64,000 nt of DNA from JAEUIX01 sp046156035 (GTDB taxonomy: Bacteria; Planctomycetota; Phycisphaerae; Phycisphaerales; UBA1924). The translations under genes and the position numbers were made by a program. The DNA is taken from assembly GCA_046156035.1 (NCBI GenBank), contig JBJXEW010000034.1, positions 11,558-75,557 on the forward strand, written 5' to 3'. Below are positions 36,136 through 44,871 of the stretch, in pieces (the stretch's first letter is position 1; each line of letters begins with the position of its first letter). A model generated the notes under the pieces. It ran no database searches. It had not been told where the DNA came from and was given only the letters and a program-made list of their open reading frames with translations.

Positions 36136-36942
36136 TCAGGCGTGCCGACGACGCTTGCACGCCGCGAGGCCGGCAAGGCCCGCGAGGGTGGCGGATGCGG
36201 GCGTCGGCACCACCGTGATATCGATGGAGTCGTTGGGAATGACGAGGTTGAAGGTGTCGCCCGGTGCCTGCCCGGTCCACTCGAAGACGATGCTCACGAG
36301 CCACTCGCCGTGCGTGAGTTGGGGGTGGTTGCCCAGGTCGGTGATGGCGGGCAGGAAGGTGTAGTCGAACGTGCCGTCCTCGCCGTACGAGCCGGCCTCA
36401 CGCACGTTGTCGGCATCGCCGGTGCTGGTGCCGAAGCCCGTGATAAAGCCGCCCTCGGAGTTGAGCAGGCTGAAGCCCGCCCCGAAGTGGATCCAGCGGG
36501 CGGTGCCGCCGTCAAAGTCCCAGTTGAAGTTCCAAGCGTTCTGGAAGTGGTCGCCCGCGGCACGGGGCGCATCCACGATGTACGTCCCCGACATCTCCAG
36601 CAGGAAGATCGGGATGCCCGCGCCACCGTTGCTGACGATCGTGTCAAACCGTTCGCCGCTGAAGGAAAGGGCACGATCAGTCGTCGTGTCGCCGTCCAAG
36701 AGCGATCCGAAGAGTTTGATGCCGTCGCTCAGGGGTGACGAAGTCACGCTGATCGGGGCACCATCGACGGTCGTGCCGAAGCCCGGCGTGCCGTCGGGCG
36801 CAACGACCGTGGCAAGTTGCAGCGAGACCTGGCCCAACTCAAAGGTCACTCCCGCCAGCGCGGCGGCCGGGGCGAGCGGAAGCAGGGCGGCAGCGGCCAG
36901 AGCGGCAGCACAACGAGAACGAGCAACAGGCATGGATGACAT
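36136..36942 (-). CDS. Secreted protein with PEP-CTERM-like sorting tail
   Basis: A 268-residue exported protein. Two starts are possible, 36942 (GGAG seven bases upstream) and 36933; either gives a signal peptide ending PAAALA. The body is beta-rich, with no recognised domain. It ends VPTPASATLAGLAGLAACKRRRH, the Pro-x-Pro variant of the sorting signal; the Cys before the Arg run is unusual. It is transcribed toward the shared terminator and stands alone between ftsH and the RRM gene. Confidence 0.78.
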   Translation of the reverse strand: MSSMPVARSRCAAALAAAALLPLAPAAALAGVTFELGQVSLQLATVVAPDGTPGFGTTVDGAPISVTSSPLSDGIKLFGSLLDGDTTTDRALSFSGERFDTIVSNGGAGIPIFLLEMSGTYIVDAPRAAGDHFQNAWNFNWDFDGGTARWIHFGAGFSLLNSEGGFITGFGTSTGDADNVREAGSYGEDGTFDYTFLPAITDLGNHPQLTHGEWLVSIVFEWTGQAPGDTFNLVIPNDSIDITVVPTPASATLAGLAGLAACKRRRHA

Positions 36943-37130
36943 TCCTTCTCTCCACTTGTTTGCCAGCCCCTCGTGGGCGGCACCACTCTCCGAACTCCTA
37001 GGGAATGTACCCCAGGTGTGCCGGTGCGACAAGCAAAATGGGCGCTCGCGTCCCCGAAACACGGGTTATTCGGCGCGTGCGTACACCGAACAGGCCCGCC
37101 GCGCTCCTGCGCCCGCAACGGCCCGTCCGG

Positions 37131-39203
37131 TCACGCCGGGCTGGGCATGGCGCCGGGGGGCAGGTCCGGGCTGGCCGGGCGAGACGGGGGTGCCGAGGGC
37201 CCCGTGGCCGCGTCGCGGCTTTTCTTGGCTTCGGCGGCGAGCAGGTCGCTGATGGTGGGCTTGCCGATCGATTCGCCCCGCATCAGGCGGTGCACGTCCG
37301 GGGCGTCAAGGGTTTCGTACTTCAGCAGGCCCTCGGCCACGGCCACCACCTTGTCCCACTCGCGACTGAGCAGGGCGTCGGCGTCCACATAGGCCTCGTC
37401 GGCGAATCGCTTGACTTCCTCGTCGATGATGCGGGCCGTCTCGTCGGAGTACGACTTCTCGGGCATGAACATCTCGCGCGTGTCGGAGCCCGCGTAGCGG
37501 ATGAAGCCCAGACGCGGGCTCATGCCCCATTCCTCAACCATGGTGCGGGCGATGCGCGTGACCTGGGCGATGTCGCCCATCGCGCCGCTGGACATATCCC
37601 CCATCGCCTTGTGCTCGGCGATGCGGCCGCCGCAGGCCACGCGCATCGTGGCCTGGAGCCACTTGAGGCCGTAGCCCATGCGGTCTTTCTCGGGCAGGCT
37701 GAAGGTGGTGCCGCCCATGTTGCCGCGCGGGATGATGGTGACCTTGTGCAGGGGGTCGGCATCGGCGAGCAGCACCTGCAGCACGGCGTGCCCCGCCTCG
37801 TGATAGGCGGTGAGTTTGTTCTCGTCGGCCTCGCGCACGCGGCTCTTGCGGGCCCGCCCGAACTTGATCTTGTCGCGGGCCTCTTCGAGGTCGGTCTGCT
37901 CGATGAAGTCCTTGTTCTGGAGCGTGGCCGCGATCGCGGCCTCGTTCATGATTGCCGCGAGGTCGGCGCCGCTGAACATGGGCGTGGCCTTGGCCATGCG
38001 CTCCAGGTCGGCATCGGGCCCGAGTTTCTTGCTCTTGGCGTGAACCTTGAGAATCTCCAGGCGGCCCTTCACATCGGGCAGGGGCACGGTGATCTGGCGG
38101 TCAAAGCGGCCCGGACGCGTGAGCGCGGGGTCCAGCACATCGGCCCGGTTGGTCGCGGCCACGATGATCACGCCGTCGCCGGTGGCGAAGCCGTCCATCT
38201 CCACCAAGATCGCGTTGAGCGTCTGCTCGCGTTCGTCGTGCCCGCCGGTGGTGAAGCCCCCGCCGCGGCGGCGGCCGACCGCGTCGATCTCATCGAGGAA
38301 GATGATGCAGGGCGCGGCGTCCTTAGCCTGCTTGAAAAGGTCTCGCACGCGCGATGCGCCAACGCCCACGAACATCTCCACAAAGTCGGAGCCGGAGATG
38401 GAGAAGAAGGGCACATCGGCCTCGCCGGCGATGGCCTTGGCGAGCAGGGTTTTGCCGCAGCCGGGCTCGCCAATGAGCAGCACGCCGCGCGGGATGCGCC
38501 CGCCGAGTTTCAGGAAGCGCTTGGGGCTCTTGAGGAACTGGATGATTTCCTCGACCTCGTCCTTGGCCTCGTTGATGCCGGCGACATCGGCGAAGGTGAC
38601 GCCGGTCTTTTCTTTCATCAGCACGCGGTGGCGCGACTTGCCGAAGTTGCCGAGCATGCCGCCGGCACCGCCCGCCGCGCTGCGCAGGCCGCGGAAGAGG
38701 AGCACCCAGATCACCAGCAGCACGATGCCGATGGGGAGCAGGCTCAGGAGCATCTGCGTCCAGAAACTGGTGGGCTGGTCTTTGAAGCGGCCGGCGGTGA
38801 GATCGTTCACTTCCTTGAGCCAGAATTCGCGGGCACCGGAGATGCGGTAAAAGACCGGGCCCTCTTCACCCTTGATCTGGCCCTCCTTCCGGAGGCCGTA
38901 AATCGCGGTGTCGCGTACCGAAACCGAGCCCTCGGTGATTCGGCCGGACTTGTAGAGCGTCTCGAAGTCTGCCCATGAGGCAACCGCCTGCCCCTGCTCG
39001 GTGATGCTCGTGAGAAGCAGAAACGCCACCAGGCCCACCATCAGCACGGAGAGCAGGCCGAAGAGCGAGCGCGACGGGCGCAGGTTGCCGGGGCCGCCCC
39101 CGCCGGGCCCCTTGCCGTTGCCCCCGGCACCTCCACCGTTGGAGGAGCCGTCGGCGTCGCCCTCGTCGGGCACCTTGCGCTTGCGATCGTTGGAGTCGGC
39201 CAT
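37131..39203 (-). CDS. ftsH: ATP-dependent zinc metalloprotease FtsH
   Basis: A 690-residue membrane-bound AAA+ protease that degrades misfolded and regulatory membrane proteins. Two membrane segments lie at about residues 45-65 and 150-175, flanking the periplasmic domain. The AAA domain has Walker A GEPGCGKTLL (about residue 246), Walker B IIFLDEIDAVG and the SRH region ATNRADVLDPALTRPGRFD. The protease site is HEAGH near residue 467. The N-terminal ~45 residues are a Gly/Asp/Ser-rich extension not seen in most FtsH, and the C-terminus has a Pro/Ala tail. It starts the run ftsH-lptE-like-bamD-like on the minus strand. Confidence 0.96.
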   Translation of the reverse strand: MADSNDRKRKVPDEGDADGSSNGGGAGGNGKGPGGGGPGNLRPSRSLFGLLSVLMVGLVAFLLLTSITEQGQAVASWADFETLYKSGRITEGSVSVRDTAIYGLRKEGQIKGEEGPVFYRISGAREFWLKEVNDLTAGRFKDQPTSFWTQMLLSLLPIGIVLLVIWVLLFRGLRSAAGGAGGMLGNFGKSRHRVLMKEKTGVTFADVAGINEAKDEVEEIIQFLKSPKRFLKLGGRIPRGVLLIGEPGCGKTLLAKAIAGEADVPFFSISGSDFVEMFVGVGASRVRDLFKQAKDAAPCIIFLDEIDAVGRRRGGGFTTGGHDEREQTLNAILVEMDGFATGDGVIIVAATNRADVLDPALTRPGRFDRQITVPLPDVKGRLEILKVHAKSKKLGPDADLERMAKATPMFSGADLAAIMNEAAIAATLQNKDFIEQTDLEEARDKIKFGRARKSRVREADENKLTAYHEAGHAVLQVLLADADPLHKVTIIPRGNMGGTTFSLPEKDRMGYGLKWLQATMRVACGGRIAEHKAMGDMSSGAMGDIAQVTRIARTMVEEWGMSPRLGFIRYAGSDTREMFMPEKSYSDETARIIDEEVKRFADEAYVDADALLSREWDKVVAVAEGLLKYETLDAPDVHRLMRGESIGKPTISDLLAAEAKKSRDAATGPSAPPSRPASPDLPPGAMPSPA

Positions 39204-39324
39204 AGGAGAGAGACTTCCGCGCGGCGTTCACTTCATTCGCGGGCCCACCTGCCGCAGGGGATGATATCGGCCCGGAACGGTGCGGGGGTGATTGCGCCAA
39301 GCCGTCGAAGTGCGTGCGGAGGGT

Positions 39325-39894
39325 TCACCACCCCGACCGGAGTTCACCCACAATGGCCCGAGCCAATTCCGCAACCGTGGCGTGCTGGCCCAGTTCCAGC
39401 CGTTCGTTCACCGGGCCGCTGGTGCCGCGTGCGGGCACGAACGCTTCGGCTGCGCTGAAGGCACGCCGCCCAACCAAGACCTTGCCTGTGCGGTTGTCCT
39501 TCCACTCAAAGTCGACGGTGATCTCGACGGCGAGCTGCTCGACAAACCCGGAGTCTCTGGCGGTGGAGATTTTCCGCAGTTCGCTGGAGGTGATGCTGCC
39601 GCGGAGGGTGGTCTGGGCGGCGTCAGATTGGTCCACGCGCCAGGGCGTGCTCTTGCGCACCTCAGCCACGAGCGCGGCGGCGAGTTCGGTCTCGATGCCG
39701 CGCGAGAACGTGGTGTTGTCGAAGATGGGCACGTTGATCGACGCGATGCCCGCGTCGTACGAGGAGGAGAATGCGTAGCCCTTGGCGGGGTCCGACGCGC
39801 ACGCGGGGAGCAGCAGGCCCACCCCAACCAGAAGGGCAAAGGCCACGGCCACGCGTGCCCACGCTCGCGGCCTGAAGGCGTGAAGCGTGCTCAC
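39325..39894 (-). CDS. LptE-like outer-membrane LPS assembly lipoprotein
   Basis: A 189-residue lipoprotein. The GTG at 39894 overlaps the TGA of the upstream gene (GTGA). The signal peptide ends in LLPAC, a lipobox, so Cys is lipidated and the protein sits in the outer membrane. The rest matches the LptE pattern: YAFSSSYDAGIASINVPIFD, then FSRGIETELAAALVAEVRK and LRGSITS. LptE plugs the LptD translocon. Its coupling to the BamD-like gene supports an envelope-assembly role. Confidence 0.82.
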   Translation of the reverse strand: MSTLHAFRPRAWARVAVAFALLVGVGLLLPACASDPAKGYAFSSSYDAGIASINVPIFDNTTFSRGIETELAAALVAEVRKSTPWRVDQSDAAQTTLRGSITSSELRKISTARDSGFVEQLAVEITVDFEWKDNRTGKVLVGRRAFSAAEAFVPARGTSGPVNERLELGQHATVAELARAIVGELRSGW

Positions 39895-40910
39895 GGCGCG
39901 GCCTCCGGAACCGGGGCCGGCTCTGGCGCGTTCGCATCGGCGGGTTTGGCCAGCCAACCCCGCTCGCGCATGACATCCACGGCGCGGCCCGCCGCGGCGG
40001 TCTGAGGGTGGGCGGCCAGCAGGCGATTGAGCGTGTAGCGAGCCGCGACGAGATCGCCGCGGTCGAAGTAGTAGCGGGCGCTCTCCATCATCTGCGCACC
40101 GGCGGATTCATCGATTCGGGTGAGCAGGGCCTCGTCAAGCCCGGCCTGCTGGGCCTGTGCGGGGTACAGGCTGCTGAACCGGCGGATGAGCACGCGCGAA
40201 TCGGTGAGCGGCGAGCCGTCGTAGCGCGGGCCCTTGAAGCGGGCGAGGCTGGAGTAGATGCGCCGCTGCATGGCCTTCATGCGGTAGGGGCTTTGCGGGT
40301 AGTTCAGCAGGAAGAGTTCGTACGCCTCGCTGGCGAGTTCCATGTCCGACTCGCGGTAGTAGTAATCGGCCAGTTCAATGCCCGCTCGCTCGGCCAGTTG
40401 GCTGCCGGGCAAGCGCTCCTGAATGCGGATGAGCAGTTCGGTGCCGATGTCATCGGCCGAGATCCACCGGAGGCCGAAACTCTTGCGGTCCATGCCGTTC
40501 ACGTAGCGCACGGCGATCTCGAGTTCTCGCTCGCTGGCGGTGATGAACTCTGGTTGGCCCGCGAACTGCTTGACCACGGCCTCGTAGTCGTAGAGCGCCT
40601 CGAACTCATCGCCCGAGGCCGTTCGCGCGTCGCCCCGCGTGATGTAGGCCAGCGGCAACAGGGCGCTCTTCGAACGCTCGTTCTTCTCCAACCAGGTGTT
40701 CATGGCGCTGAGCGCGGCGGTGGGGCGGTCTTCGGCCAGGTCTTTGCGGGCTTGGGCGATGATCGCCTCATCGCTCCCCGGCACGGGTGCCGCGCCGGCC
40801 TTCCACTCGCCGGCCGGGTCCAGCGTGTAACGAGTCGATGTTTGTGCGCTCGTGCCCGCGGCGCAGGCAAACGCGGCAACGAGCGCGGCGACCGAGGCGT
40901 GGGGTCTCAT
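39891..40910 (-). CDS. BamD/YfiO-like TPR protein
   Basis: A 339-residue secreted protein with a signal peptide of about 21 residues (ALVAAFACAAGTSAQT). Most of it is tetratricopeptide-like helical repeats, e.g. ALSAMNTWLEKNERSKSALL, AERAGIELADYYYRESDMEL and AYELFLLNYPQSPYRMKAM, as in the outer-membrane assembly factor BamD. There is no lipobox Cys, which differs from classical BamD. A GTG six bases upstream (40916) is an alternative start. Its stop overlaps the lptE-like gene, so both are coupled. Confidence 0.75.
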   Translation of the reverse strand: MRPHASVAALVAAFACAAGTSAQTSTRYTLDPAGEWKAGAAPVPGSDEAIIAQARKDLAEDRPTAALSAMNTWLEKNERSKSALLPLAYITRGDARTASGDEFEALYDYEAVVKQFAGQPEFITASERELEIAVRYVNGMDRKSFGLRWISADDIGTELLIRIQERLPGSQLAERAGIELADYYYRESDMELASEAYELFLLNYPQSPYRMKAMQRRIYSSLARFKGPRYDGSPLTDSRVLIRRFSSLYPAQAQQAGLDEALLTRIDESAGAQMMESARYYFDRGDLVAARYTLNRLLAAHPQTAAAGRAVDVMRERGWLAKPADANAPEPAPVPEAAP

Positions 40911-40961
40911 GGCCACGAGGATAGCGGGAAGAGCAGGCCGCCGCGAGCGTTCGCACGGCCC

Positions 40962-41549
40962 CTAGCGAACCAGCGACGCGATCCGCACCGCCACGGATGG
41001 TGCGGCGCACACCACGTTGGCGCACGAATGCTCATCAAACGTGTTTGAGTGGCAGGAGGCCGACGTCCGGAAGCAGCCCGCGATGGACAGGGCCTCCGCA
41101 TCCGAACGCGGGAGCGATGCCGCCGGGCCTTCCAGCCCGACAATCAGCACGCGGGGCGAGGTCGGGCTGCACGCGAGCGCTGCACCGATGGATTCCAGTT
41201 CGCCCGTGTCGAGGTCGGCGAGCGTCGTGCCGGGCGTCAGGCAATGGTCTGCCCAGCCCACGCAGGCGAGTTGCCCCGCCTCGTCTTCGGCGATGGCCAT
41301 GACCACGGTGCGGGCCGGAGGGGCCAACACGGCCGGCGCGGTGGCGAGCCCGGTTGGCGCCACCGTGCCGGTGCCCGGCGCCAGGAGCCACACCGCGGCC
41401 GTGCACAAGGCCAAGCAGGCAGCAAGTGCAAGCCCAACACGCGCGGCGGTCCAGATGCGCCCCACCGGCCGCAGAGCATCACGCTCAAAGTCCTCGGCCT
41501 CGTGCGCGGCTCGCAGCAGACCTTCAAGTTGAGCATCGCTCAGGTTCAT
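40962..41549 (-). CDS. Membrane protein coupled to the ECF sigma factor (putative anti-sigma)
   Basis: A 195-residue protein with one membrane segment (about residues 36-57) and a Cys-containing C-terminal domain on the far side. Its ATG overlaps the TGA of the ECF sigma gene (ATGA), so synthesis is coupled; this arrangement is usual for anti-sigma factors. The N-terminal ~33 residues are short for a classical anti-sigma domain and lack the zinc HxxxCxxC motif, so the assignment rests on context. Six Cys in the C-terminal third (e.g. CFRTSASC) suggest disulfide chemistry or redox sensing. Confidence 0.6.
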   Translation of the reverse strand: MNLSDAQLEGLLRAAHEAEDFERDALRPVGRIWTAARVGLALAACLALCTAAVWLLAPGTGTVAPTGLATAPAVLAPPARTVVMAIAEDEAGQLACVGWADHCLTPGTTLADLDTGELESIGAALACSPTSPRVLIVGLEGPAASLPRSDAEALSIAGCFRTSASCHSNTFDEHSCANVVCAAPSVAVRIASLVR

Positions 41550-42154
41550 GGTACGTCACGCAGGTTTTTCGTGTGTGGGCCCGGTGCGCTCGGGGCAATC
41601 TGCGGTGTTCGCTCCTGAATCGCCAATCGCAACCGCTCCAGCGCGGCCTGCTTGCGGGCGTGGGCAGTGCTGGCCGCCACGCCCAGGCGCGAGGCGAGTT
41701 CTCGGTCGGAAACGCCCTCGGCGATCAGGCGCAGCGTGTGGGCGGTTTCGGCGTCCAGGCCGGCCGACCCTGCGGCGGGCGTGAGCAGTTCGCGGACAAC
41801 CTCAATGAGTTCCGCCCCGGCCGCGGCATCCGAGCCGTGTCCCTCGTCGCTCTCGCCGGGCCGAGTCTGCGACCCCTTTGCGGGCCCCTGGGCGTGCGTC
41901 CGGGCCAGCGTGGCCGCGTGCTGCCGCCAGATGTTGTGCATCACGGCGTACACGAACGTGCTGGGCGCGGCCAAGGACGGGTCGTAGCGGCCCGCGGCGA
42001 GGGAGCGCGTCAGGGCCAGCCACGTGCGCTGGCTCAGGTCATCTGCCACGTCTCGCCGCCCCGCCGTCTTGGAGATGAACCAACGGGCCACGGCCCGCGC
42101 GAAGCGGGCGTGCCAGTCCGATAGGCGTGGGTCGCTCGCGGGTGTTTGGGTCAT
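41546..42154 (-). CDS. ECF-type RNA polymerase sigma factor
   Basis: A 202-residue sigma-70 family member of the extracytoplasmic type. Region 2 is near residues 18-75 (DVADDLSQRTWLALTRSLAA, then TFVYAVMHNIWRQHAATL), and region 4 near residues 145-190 (LRLIAEGVSDRELASRLGVA then the ARKQAALERLR helix). It lacks region 3, as is normal. The linker in between is unusually long and acidic. It is cotranscribed with the membrane partner downstream, pointing to regulation by an external signal. Its target promoters cannot be read from this window. Confidence 0.86.
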   Translation of the reverse strand: MTQTPASDPRLSDWHARFARAVARWFISKTAGRRDVADDLSQRTWLALTRSLAAGRYDPSLAAPSTFVYAVMHNIWRQHAATLARTHAQGPAKGSQTRPGESDEGHGSDAAAGAELIEVVRELLTPAAGSAGLDAETAHTLRLIAEGVSDRELASRLGVAASTAHARKQAALERLRLAIQERTPQIAPSAPGPHTKNLRDVP

Positions 42155-42409
42155 GTTCGAGCCAGGGGACGAGAGAGCGACCGGGATGGTCATTCTTCGG
42201 CGGGCCGGACGCGCTCGGGCGAGTTTGGCGTGGCGTGCCAAGGTTGTTTGGGCGCTTGTCCGAGCGCGATGACTGGTCGAAGGAAGAACCACCGCGCTCG
42301 CCAGCGCGTGCCCGATGCGCACGTCGCGAGCCTTGTCACCCCCGGTGCCGCGTGTGCAGCGCTGCGTCGGAGTACGATCGGCCCGGTGCTTTTTCCCTTC
42401 GGAGCGACC

Positions 42410-43666
42410 ATGAATACGCGAACCACGTCCGCCGCTGTCCTCATGATTCTGGCCCTGGCCGGAGCGGCCGGCGGCCAACCGACAATCGAGCCGATGAAGG
42501 GCCCTCCGGACCTGTCCAAGCCGGGTGGTGGCCTGCCGCTGCCGCCGCCCAAACCCGTGGACACGACGCCGCGAGCGTTGACGTTCAGCGCCGATCGCCA
42601 TGACTTCGGGCGCGTGAGCGACGACGCGTCGATACCGCACAGTTTCAAGTTCAAGAACACGTCCGACCGGACCATCACGATCAACAACGTGCACCCCTCC
42701 TGCGGCTGCACGTCGGCGCCCCTCACGAAGAAGACGTACGGCCCGGGTGAGGAGGGCACCATCGATATCACCTTCAACCCCACCAACCGGCGGGGCAAGG
42801 AGGTGAAGCACATCACGGTGGACACCGACGAGCCGCCCAGCGGGAAGCGCTACGAACTCACGTTCGACGTGGAGATCCTGCCCCGCGTCACCATGGAGCC
42901 CATGAGCCTGACGATGGGTGAGATCCGCTTCGGCAAGGCGGGGCAGATGCTTCTGACCGTCACCGGGCGGGGCGAGGCGTTCGATATCTCCGAGGCCAAG
43001 CCCAAGGACCCGACGTTTGTCATCGAGCGCGGCACGCGTGAGGTGACCGGCGAGGGCGATGAGAAACTCGTCAAACTCACCTACAACGTGAAGGTGCCCG
43101 AGAACACGAAACTGGGCCCCTACCGCAGCGTGCTCGAACTCAAGACGACGGATGCGAAGCGGGCCAGCGTCAGCGTGCCCCTCTCGGCCGATGTGGTCGG
43201 CGATGTGCGCATCCTGCCGGATCGCATCCCGCTGCGCCTTGGCACGCCCGGTGAGGCGTGGAAGCGCACCCTGCGGCTGGAGGCTCGCAACGGTGTGAAG
43301 TTCGAGGTGCTGGGTCTTGAAACCGAGGGCATCACCGACCTGAACCTCGTGGTCGATATGGAGCCGGTGCCCAACACCAACGGCACCGCCTATCACGTCT
43401 TTGTTTCGGGGACCGCGCCCGCGCAGGCTGGGCCCATCACCGGCAAGGTGATCATCCGCACGGACTCGAAAGACCTGGAAGAGATCATCGTGCCGATCGT
43501 CGGCAACGTGGTGGCCGCGGGTGCGCAGCCGATGCCCCCGCCCCGTGCTCTCTCTCGTCCGCAGCCACAGCCGCAGGTGCCGGCACCTCAGCCCGCACCC
43601 ACTGTGCAACCCCAGCCCACCCAGCCCGCCAATGCCCCAACCCCCGCAACCCCGCCCGGCAACTGA
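42410..43666 (+). CDS. Exported DUF1573 protein
   Basis: A 418-residue secreted protein. GGAG sits five bases before the ATG at 42410; a signal peptide ends near residue 20 (GAAGGQ). Residues 60-165 are a DUF1573 domain with FKFKNTSDRTITI and VHPSCGCTSAPL (the Cys pair is characteristic), followed by repeated Ig-like beta sandwiches. The last ~45 residues are a Pro/Gln-rich tail. DUF1573 proteins frequently precede rhodanese and DoxX/MauE genes, as here, and may serve periplasmic sulfur or thiol chemistry; this is inference from gene order. Confidence 0.85.
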   Translation: MNTRTTSAAVLMILALAGAAGGQPTIEPMKGPPDLSKPGGGLPLPPPKPVDTTPRALTFSADRHDFGRVSDDASIPHSFKFKNTSDRTITINNVHPSCGCTSAPLTKKTYGPGEEGTIDITFNPTNRRGKEVKHITVDTDEPPSGKRYELTFDVEILPRVTMEPMSLTMGEIRFGKAGQMLLTVTGRGEAFDISEAKPKDPTFVIERGTREVTGEGDEKLVKLTYNVKVPENTKLGPYRSVLELKTTDAKRASVSVPLSADVVGDVRILPDRIPLRLGTPGEAWKRTLRLEARNGVKFEVLGLETEGITDLNLVVDMEPVPNTNGTAYHVFVSGTAPAQAGPITGKVIIRTDSKDLEEIIVPIVGNVVAAGAQPMPPPRALSRPQPQPQVPAPQPAPTVQPQPTQPANAPTPATPPGN

Positions 43667-44354
43667 AGCCGCGGCCGCGTGCGGCTGCGGCCCCGGTTGT
43701 GCCTGTGGTCCTGGCTGCCGCTGCGGCAAGCGGGCAGGCCTGGGCACCGTGCTCACACGCGCCCTCGCGCTCTGCGCCATCGCGGGCGGTGTGGGCCTGG
43801 CCGATCTCTCGCGCCGGCCGTTCACCATGATTGATGCGGGGCAACTCGCGCCCCCTGCCTCGCCCCCTCCGTCGACCCCGCCCGCGCAGGCTGCGGGGGG
43901 GGCGCTCGTGGCGGCCGCGGAGTCCGGGACGCTGACCCCTCGGTTACCCTCGGGGCTCGTTGGCGTTTCGTTCATCGACCTGCCGCGGGCTTTCGGGCTC
44001 TTTGAGCGGGGCAAGGCCAACGGCGACGCGGCCTTCATCGACGCGCGCCCCGAGCCCGAGTTTGCCGCCAGCCGCGTGCCCCTTGCCTTCCACATGCCGC
44101 TGGATGCGTTCTTCGGCGGCAAAGTGCCCGCGGACCTCGAGATGATTCCCAAGTCGTCGGCGATCGTTGTGTACTGCGGCGGCGGGGATTGCGACGCATC
44201 GATCCGCGTGGCCGAACGTCTGCGAGACTTCGGCTACGCCGAGATCTACATCTTCGAGGCGGGTTTCCCGGCGTGGGTCGAGGCGGGCAAGCCGGTTGAG
44301 GGTGGTGGGGGCGCGACGGGCGTGCCTGGCAAGAGCGGGGGGGCTGGCCAATGA
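43632..44354 (+). CDS. Membrane-anchored rhodanese-domain protein with Cys-rich N-terminus
   Basis: A 240-residue protein whose start overlaps the last 35 bases of the DUF1573 gene. The N-terminus carries CGCGPGCACGPGCRCGKR, seven Cys in 18 residues, like a metallothionein or metal-binding arm. One membrane segment follows (TRALALCAIAGGVGLA), then a Pro-rich linker and a rhodanese domain from about residue 105, with the active-site loop VVYCGGGDCDAS. Sulfur transfer on the outer side of the membrane is the likely activity. It is coupled to the DoxX gene by an ATGA overlap. Confidence 0.82.
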   Translation: MPQPPQPRPATEAAAACGCGPGCACGPGCRCGKRAGLGTVLTRALALCAIAGGVGLADLSRRPFTMIDAGQLAPPASPPPSTPPAQAAGGALVAAAESGTLTPRLPSGLVGVSFIDLPRAFGLFERGKANGDAAFIDARPEPEFAASRVPLAFHMPLDAFFGGKVPADLEMIPKSSAIVVYCGGGDCDASIRVAERLRDFGYAEIYIFEAGFPAWVEAGKPVEGGGGATGVPGKSGGAGQ

Positions 44355-44857
44355 GTTGCCCCATGAAGCCCGCGGCCCGAACGCTGTCGCTGGTTGCTCG
44401 CGTGGCCCTTGGCGGCATGCTGGCCTTCAGCGGCCTGATGAAACTGGGCCTCTGGAACATCTTCGGCCTCATCGAGCCCATGACGCCCCGCGACTTTGCG
44501 CCCTCGATCGAGGGGTTCAAACTCGGTCTGCCGTCGAGCGTGGTGATCGCGCTCGCCTTCGTCGTGCCATGGACGGAGTTGCTCGTGGGCGTGGCCCTGC
44601 TGCTGGGCGTTTGGGCACGCTCAGCCGCGCTCGTGGCGAGCGTGCTGATGCTCACCTTCATCGCCATGATCTGGTCAGCCACCAGCCGCGGCCTGGCGCT
44701 GGATTGCACGTGCTTCGGCGCGATCAAAATGTTCTGCGAGGGCAAACTGGGCACCTGCCATATGGTGCGCAATGCTGCGTTCGCGGCGCTGGGCCTGTGG
44801 GTGGTGTTTGCGGGCGCGGGCTACCTGAGCGTCGACCGCCTCACCCGCCGCGGCTGA
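44351..44857 (+). CDS. DoxX/MauE-type membrane protein
   Basis: A 168-residue protein with four membrane segments. The loop after the third, DCTCFGAIKMFC, has the CxCFG motif of MauE-type proteins, which support disulfide chemistry in the periplasm. It ends the DUF1573-rhodanese-DoxX operon, where overlapping start and stop codons show tight coupling. A redox function is inferred from family and context. Confidence 0.83.
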   Translation: MSCPMKPAARTLSLVARVALGGMLAFSGLMKLGLWNIFGLIEPMTPRDFAPSIEGFKLGLPSSVVIALAFVVPWTELLVGVALLLGVWARSAALVASVLMLTFIAMIWSATSRGLALDCTCFGAIKMFCEGKLGTCHMVRNAAFAALGLWVVFAGAGYLSVDRLTRRG

Positions 44858-44871
44858 GTTGCTCCATCCCT

